From Chloroflexota bacterium (GTDB lineage Bacteria; Chloroflexota; Anaerolineae; Anaerolineales; Villigracilaceae), in the NCBI GenBank assembly GCA_013388855.1, contig JACAEM010000023.1:1-64000 (forward strand): 64,000 bases of DNA. The letters run 5' to 3'. Positions 59,899 through 64,000 of the stretch are shown in pieces (position 1 is the stretch's first letter; every line of letters begins with the position of its first letter). The notes beneath the pieces are model-generated. The model was not told where the DNA came from. It made no database searches and was given only the letters and a program-made list of their open reading frames with translations. Position numbers and translations under genes: made by a program.

Positions 59899-59953
59899 TT
59901 TGTTTGAAAAGCACCCAAGGAAATTAAACTGTTTTGCAATAGTGACTGTCGCC
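59887..59953. promoter_or_regulatory. Paired palindromic operator upstream of ftsH
   Basis: The perfect palindrome GTGACAGTCAC (59888-59898) and the near-palindrome GTGACTGTCGC (59942-59952) have centres 54 bp apart, about five helical turns. The two together also form a 12-of-13 inverted repeat (59887-59899 with 59941-59953). The inner copy covers the -35 box, as expected for a repressor that might loop DNA. An alternative is a terminator for the BON gene, but the 41-nt loop and lack of a U-tract argue against it. Confidence 0.5.
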
Positions 59954-60019
59954 TTATTCAGATAAAGTTCCTTGTATGAATAACCACTAACCGGAACTTG
60001 ATCTTCTCTCTGTTCCCCA

Positions 60020-60832
60020 TTATTGCTCACACGTCCAGCGAACAAAGCCAAGCTCGTATGGATACGGGGGCTGCCAATCATCGGGAGCAAGTGGATAATT
60101 CGAAAGTTCAATACGCGGGTAGGCGTTGAGAGGTGGTCTATTCCTTTTCAGGATGATATTTTCTTGATTCACTACCTCCATTGCCTCTACAGGGATAAGA
60201 TATTCATGAACCACAGATTTACCGTCATGAAAGTCACTGACACTCGCTACCGCATGAGTCACGAGTCGGCTGCGCGGTTCGATCACGACGTGGGTAACAA
60301 CACCCTCCTGCCTGTTGTAATCGTATATTTTCGATTTAATCCGTGGCTGGATGGCGCGTCGCTCTGTCTCGGGATTTTCGCCAATCACCTTGGGGCGGGA
60401 AAGTACGCCGCGCACAAAGGGCACTTGTCCGGCGATTTCCTCCGCGGCAAGCTGGACCTCGTGGCTGGGTACTTCGCCTCCCAGCCGGATCCATCCGTGA
60501 GAACATCCCACAGGCAGAATGAACTGGAGCGTCCGCACATCCTTCGCCAGACTCCCGGCAATCTGGAGGGTCAGATCTGAGTCCACCACCAATTTGTTTT
60601 GAACCGCATGGACGCCCGGCTGGGAGCAGGCAATCTCTTCCACGAGATCCCGGTGATATTTCTTGCTTACATGACCGCTCAACAAAACAAACCCCCTTAG
60701 CACTGAGATGGAGAAACTATCCATGCCCAGCGCTCGGATCTCTTCATACTGACGGATGGCTTTCCAAATTTCAGCCAGAATATTGTCGTCAGAATACACC
60801 AATGAAACTTGTTTGTTGTTCGGTGTGATCAT
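60020..60832 (-). CDS. Double BON-domain protein with PRC-barrel-like C-terminus
   Basis: A 270-residue protein. Two BON-like domains (about 10-80, VLRGFVLLSGHVSKKYHRDLVEEIAC; and 85-155, HGWIRLGGEVPSHEVQLAAEEIAG) precede a PRC-barrel-like region (about 170-245; KIYDYNRQEGVVTHVVIEPR, EYLIPVEAMEVVNQENIILK). No signal peptide is seen. BON domains bind phospholipid or act in stress-linked envelope proteins. The ATG at 60832 (GAAGGAAA upstream) is chosen over 60880, which would fall at the predicted transcription start of site 3. Confidence 0.75.
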   Translation of the reverse strand: MITPNNKQVSLVYSDDNILAEIWKAIRQYEEIRALGMDSFSISVLRGFVLLSGHVSKKYHRDLVEEIACSQPGVHAVQNKLVVDSDLTLQIAGSLAKDVRTLQFILPVGCSHGWIRLGGEVPSHEVQLAAEEIAGQVPFVRGVLSRPKVIGENPETERRAIQPRIKSKIYDYNRQEGVVTHVVIEPRSRLVTHAVASVSDFHDGKSVVHEYLIPVEAMEVVNQENIILKRNRPPLNAYPRIELSNYPLAPDDWQPPYPYELGFVRWTCEQ

Positions 60833-60884
60833 TTTCCTTCTATCTCCGTTGAAAACGAATTGTGTGTGCCTTTTAGTCATTCAC

Positions 60885-60939
60885 AGCATATCAATTTGTG
60901 AGGCCTTTGTCATGAATCCAAAGTGCTATAAAAGTGTCA
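60885..60939 (-). promoter_or_regulatory. Conserved direct-repeat promoter, site 3 (BON gene)
   Basis: The minus-strand element (60939-60910) is identical to site 1 over 26 contiguous bases, and similarity continues 20 nt downstream. -35 ATGACA, 17-bp spacer, -10 TATGCT at 60890-60885. It ends 78 nt before the ATG at 60832. Confidence 0.72.
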
Positions 60940-61056
60940 TTGATGAATTGTCGATTTGAACATAAACAGCCTGGGGCAGTAATTCATTTCGATACACCTG
61001 GTCTTGTTTGTTCATTGATTTCCTATAGTTAGAGAAGTGTTTGTTCGAGGCAGCCG

Positions 61057-63543
61057 CTAGTTGGGGTTCGTTTCAGCGCCCATCCCATCTGCCACTTCAG
61101 AATCAATAAGAGAGAGAAAAGCATCCACCACCTGAGGGTCGAAGTGTTTCCCTGCCTGATCCCGGATATAAACGAGAGCTTCTTCTCTTGACCAGGCTTT
61201 TCGATACGGACGATCTGAAGTCAGGGCGTCCCAAACGTCCACGATTGCAAAGATCCGGGCTGACAATGGAATATTTTCACCCTTCAGTCCACGCGGATAG
61301 CCGGTGCCATCCCACTTTTCATGATGAGAGTAGGGGATATCCAGTGCGGAGCGGAGGTGAGCGATGGAGGAGAGTAGCTCGAACGCCAGTATGGGATGTC
61401 TTTGCATGATTTCCTTTTCTGCATCATCAAGTGGGCCCGCTTTCAATAGGATACTATCAGCGACACCCAGCTTGCCGATGTCATGCAGTAATGCCCCGCG
61501 ATGGATTTGAATCAGGTCCGATTCCGGAATTCCCATTGACTTGGCAAGGCGCATGGTCATTTCTGCCACCCGCTGGCTGTGCCCTTTGGTTTCCTGGTCA
61601 CGCACTTCGAGAGCCCGCGCCCAACCCTCAAGGGTGGAGTCATAGGCGAGGTTTAGGTCGATATTGGAACGCCGCAAATCCTCCAGTAACCTGGAATATC
61701 CGGCTACAATTGCGGCTTGGCTGGCGAGCGCCTCCAGGAAATCCATCCATTCCGGATCGGGTTTGAGCGTCGAGCGGTGGAAGATTTCCAGTACACCCTG
61801 AACCTGGCTTTTTGCCGTCAACGGTACCGCCAGGTAGCTGACAAATCCTTCCTCGTCGAAGGATTCGGAACGCAGGTAATTCATATAGCGCGTTTTCAGA
61901 TCCGGAATATAAATCGTCCCTTGATCTAAAATAACCTGGCCGGCATAGCCCTCGCCAAAGCGCAAGCGTGTACTGCGTAATGCATCGGTTCTGAAACCGC
62001 GGTTGGCAGCGAATTCGAGGGTCTGCTGTTTTGAATTAGCAACCCATACACAGGCTGCGTCAACCCCCAACCGGGTGACCACCTGATCAATTAGTATTTG
62101 AAATATATTGTCAATATCCAGGCTGCTGGTGATGGCTGTATCAATTTGGCGCAAGGTGCTCAACCGTTCGAGCTGCCTTTTAGTCTGTTCATGTAACTGG
62201 GCGCGTTGGATGGTGTTGCCAGCCATCTCGGTGATAGTCATAAGTATATTTTTTTGATGCTCCAGCAGTTCGTGCGGAGAACGAAAGCCAACATGCAATA
62301 CCCCGATCGTGGACCAGGTTGTGCGAATTGGGATGAACGCGCCGCTCAACCCTTTTGGAATCCGGGTACGCAAGGAATCGGATGTCAAACGATCTTCTCT
62401 CCAATCAGGCGTGAAGTGCGGCTGCGCGCTTGAAAATACTGTTCCAATCATTCCTTCTCCAGGTTTGATGCTGGTTGTGAGCGGGGGAATCCCATTAGTG
62501 ACAATTGGATGCAGGCGTTCCTCTGCCGGGTTATAAAGCCAGATGCTTCCCATGATGGCATTCACCGCGCTCATCGTTTTTTCCAGAAGTATGGGCAGCA
62601 TTTCATCGAGACTTTGAGCAACACGTGACACTCTGGAAACTGCATTGATCGTTTCCAGTTCTTGAAGACGACGATGAGTCTCTTCGAACAGCCGCGTATT
62701 GCTGATGGCGCTCGCCGCGGTCCCGGCAATCAACTTCATCAGGAGGATGTCCGACTCGTCGAATTTCCGCATCGGCGAAATTTCTGCTGCGCTTAATACG
62801 CCAATCAACTGGTCGCGATGGATCATCGGCACCTGCAAGACCGATCGAAGTCCATAGCGCTCGAATTCGGGAAGACGACCTTCCCAGAGATCATAGCGCT
62901 CTACCAGGAATGGCTGGCGCGTTTCGGCGGCGCGCCCGATAGCACCTTCTCCCATCCGGATCCGCGTTCGTTCGGGAACTTGCAAGCCGTTCACGGCGGC
63001 GATCTCAAGTTCGGAGCGGGCGGCATCATAAAGGGCGATTACAGCAAAAGAAGTGTCCAACAGGATCGAAACTTTATCCACAATGAGAGGTAATAAAGTA
63101 CCCAAGTCGTGCTGAACAGTGAGTTCATTCACGATCTGATCAACTGTTTCTCTTTTATTAGCCAGTCGCTGTAATTTGCCCATGTGCTGTTCCAGAGAAT
63201 CAGCCATATGATCGAACGATTGAGCAAGCTCGGCAAATATGCCTGAGGAATCGTTCGGGCTTGAGCGCGCCGTCAGGTCGCCGGAGGAATGCCGCTTCGC
63301 AAGTTCGACTAAAGATCTGTAGTTATTTAGGATCAGGGCATGCCCATCCAACCAGAGAGCAAAGATGGAGGAAAGCAGAATTAGAATGACCGCCGAAACG
63401 CCCACCTGCTGTTTTGCGATGATCGAATAAGTTACCAGCAGAACTCCTGGAAGGACGGCAAGCAGGATCAGCAGGAAGAATCGGAACCGCAGACTTCCTT
63501 TTATCATTGGGCCTAATTTGTAAAACCACTTTCGAGCAAACAT
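61057..63543 (-). CDS. HAMP-GAF-HD-GYP protein (c-di-GMP phosphodiesterase type)
   Basis: An 828-residue membrane protein. Two N-terminal TMs (about 20-65), a HAMP-like linker (75-125) and three GAF domains (about 135-290, 300-455, 465-625) precede a C-terminal HD-GYP domain (640-810). The metal motif is HDIGKLGVADSILLK, followed by HHEKWDGTGYPRGLKGENIP. HD-GYP enzymes hydrolyse cyclic di-GMP; the motif is complete, so activity is likely. No receiver is present, so the GAF domains presumably control it. It is driven by the degenerate site 4 promoter 59 nt upstream. Confidence 0.92.
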   Translation of the reverse strand: MFARKWFYKLGPMIKGSLRFRFFLLILLAVLPGVLLVTYSIIAKQQVGVSAVILILLSSIFALWLDGHALILNNYRSLVELAKRHSSGDLTARSSPNDSSGIFAELAQSFDHMADSLEQHMGKLQRLANKRETVDQIVNELTVQHDLGTLLPLIVDKVSILLDTSFAVIALYDAARSELEIAAVNGLQVPERTRIRMGEGAIGRAAETRQPFLVERYDLWEGRLPEFERYGLRSVLQVPMIHRDQLIGVLSAAEISPMRKFDESDILLMKLIAGTAASAISNTRLFEETHRRLQELETINAVSRVSRVAQSLDEMLPILLEKTMSAVNAIMGSIWLYNPAEERLHPIVTNGIPPLTTSIKPGEGMIGTVFSSAQPHFTPDWREDRLTSDSLRTRIPKGLSGAFIPIRTTWSTIGVLHVGFRSPHELLEHQKNILMTITEMAGNTIQRAQLHEQTKRQLERLSTLRQIDTAITSSLDIDNIFQILIDQVVTRLGVDAACVWVANSKQQTLEFAANRGFRTDALRSTRLRFGEGYAGQVILDQGTIYIPDLKTRYMNYLRSESFDEEGFVSYLAVPLTAKSQVQGVLEIFHRSTLKPDPEWMDFLEALASQAAIVAGYSRLLEDLRRSNIDLNLAYDSTLEGWARALEVRDQETKGHSQRVAEMTMRLAKSMGIPESDLIQIHRGALLHDIGKLGVADSILLKAGPLDDAEKEIMQRHPILAFELLSSIAHLRSALDIPYSHHEKWDGTGYPRGLKGENIPLSARIFAIVDVWDALTSDRPYRKAWSREEALVYIRDQAGKHFDPQVVDAFLSLIDSEVADGMGAETNPN

Positions 63544-63576
63544 GTATCCTCTAACTGAGTGCAGCGCAACAAGCCA

Positions 63577-63631
63577 AACATACTATCCATGAACCAAGCT
63601 CTCACAAATCAAAAATGTTATGAAAGCGTTA
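63577..63631 (-). promoter_or_regulatory. Degenerate direct-repeat promoter, site 4 (HD-GYP gene)
   Basis: The minus-strand element (63631-63602) matches site 1 at 22 of 30 bases. Half-sites AACGCTTT and AACATTTT keep the 11-bp spacing. -35 GTGAGA, 17-bp spacer, -10 TATGTT at 63582-63577. It ends 59 nt from the ATG at 63543. Confidence 0.55.
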
Positions 63632-63660
63632 ATCTTCTTTCAAGGGAATTTATGTGAGTC

Positions 63661-64000
63661 CTATAGTGACCAAGACTTTGCGGGCGCTGTTACCAGTTCT
63701 CTGACATCCTGCCGATCGAGCTTCAGATAAATCGTGCCCTCATTAATGTGGTCGATCTGCGAGACGGGGATTATTATTTCGTTGGCTTCGAAAATGTGCC
63801 TGACGACGAGAACCACATGTGTGACCTGCATATCGTTTAAGTCAATCAACAGCTTGTCAACTTTCCCAACATACCCATCAGTTGCGTTCACAATCGCATC
63901 GTGTCGTAGAATCAGTTCGTCTGGAGGATCGTTCCGAAAGTTCATCAGGATAAGAGCTGTTACTGGTTCTGTGGTAAATCCTGGAACGGAAGGCACGCCA
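63661..64000 (-). CDS. PRC-barrel-like protein, 5' end outside the window
   Basis: About 111 residues are visible from the window edge. The core PDELILRHDAIVNATDGYVG, VDKLLIDLNDMQVTHVVLVV, ANEIIIPVSQIDHI and GTIYLKLDRQDV follows the PRC-barrel pattern (two related beta units). It resembles the C-terminal part of the BON protein at 60020. The frame is open to the edge, so the true start may lie beyond 64000. PRC-barrel proteins are often RNA-, membrane- or stress-associated; no function can be assigned. Confidence 0.65.
   Translation of the reverse strand, partial: GVPSVPGFTTEPVTALILMNFRNDPPDELILRHDAIVNATDGYVGKVDKLLIDLNDMQVTHVVLVVRHIFEANEIIIPVSQIDHINEGTIYLKLDRQDVRELVTAPAKSWSL

Overview
The window looks like a chromosomal segment of a Chloroflexota bacterium, probably Anaerolineales-like. 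This is inferred from gene content (very GAF-rich sensor proteins, many receiver-only response regulators, a small sugar-phosphate microcompartment locus, DUF2785 and DinB proteins) and from the dispersed repeats, not from a marker gene. No rRNA, CRISPR array or prophage is visible. The left edge falls exactly on the end of an insertion sequence, so it may be a contig end.

Layout. 1-2.6 kb: an IS1-family element interrupts the first of four tandem receiver-only response regulators, which appear to be two copies of a two-gene unit. 2.6-5.4 kb: an ABC-2 exporter, a frameshifted monooxygenase-like remnant and an enoyl-CoA hydratase-family gene. 5.5-11.1 kb, minus strand: a bacterial microcompartment (BMC) operon of the sugar-phosphate-utilising kind (RpiB, DeoC, one hexameric and three pentameric shell proteins, a proline-rich cargo or adaptor protein), followed by lactate dehydrogenase, a transglutaminase-like protein and RidA. 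11.2-14.2 kb: DinB, DUF2785 and two ABC-2 permeases without an ATPase. 14.2-19.0 kb, minus: a soluble NAD-linked formate dehydrogenase (catalytic subunit, ferredoxin-like subunit, fused NuoE-NuoF). 19-28 kb, minus: amidase, CBS protein, class II aldolase, a 1498-residue secreted metzincin-like protein, and a GltD-type oxidoreductase. 28.3-35.4 kb, plus: MacA/MacB-like exporter, short SerA-like dehydrogenase, M32 carboxypeptidase, lipoprotein, tRNA-Pro(CGG) and a remnant-filled scar.

36.2-54.3 kb, minus: an approximately 18-kb signalling cluster. It holds a patatin-like lipase, three histidine kinases, an OmpR-type regulator, three large membrane receptors that lack any kinase domain, two receiver-only proteins, and a threonine-synthase-like PLP enzyme fused to a complete receiver domain. 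The last three genes overlap by 4 nt. 54.5-64 kb: a set of apparent membrane or stress genes (cupin, STAS-like, small membrane protein, DAPG-hydrolase-like, rhomboid protease, FtsH, BON/PRC-like, GAF-HD-GYP, PRC barrel).

The strongest new observation is regulatory. Five promoters between 54.3 and 63.6 kb share a 30-nt element containing two 8-nt direct half-sites spaced 11 bp apart. It abuts a -35 box followed by a 17-bp spacer and a -10 box, and in four of the five the element lies about 60 to 80 nt from the start codon. They precede the signalling cluster, the STAS/cupin pair, a small membrane protein, the BON protein and the HD-GYP protein. The geometry suits an OmpR-family activator, and one is encoded in the signalling cluster, so these may form one autoregulated regulon. 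That link is inference.
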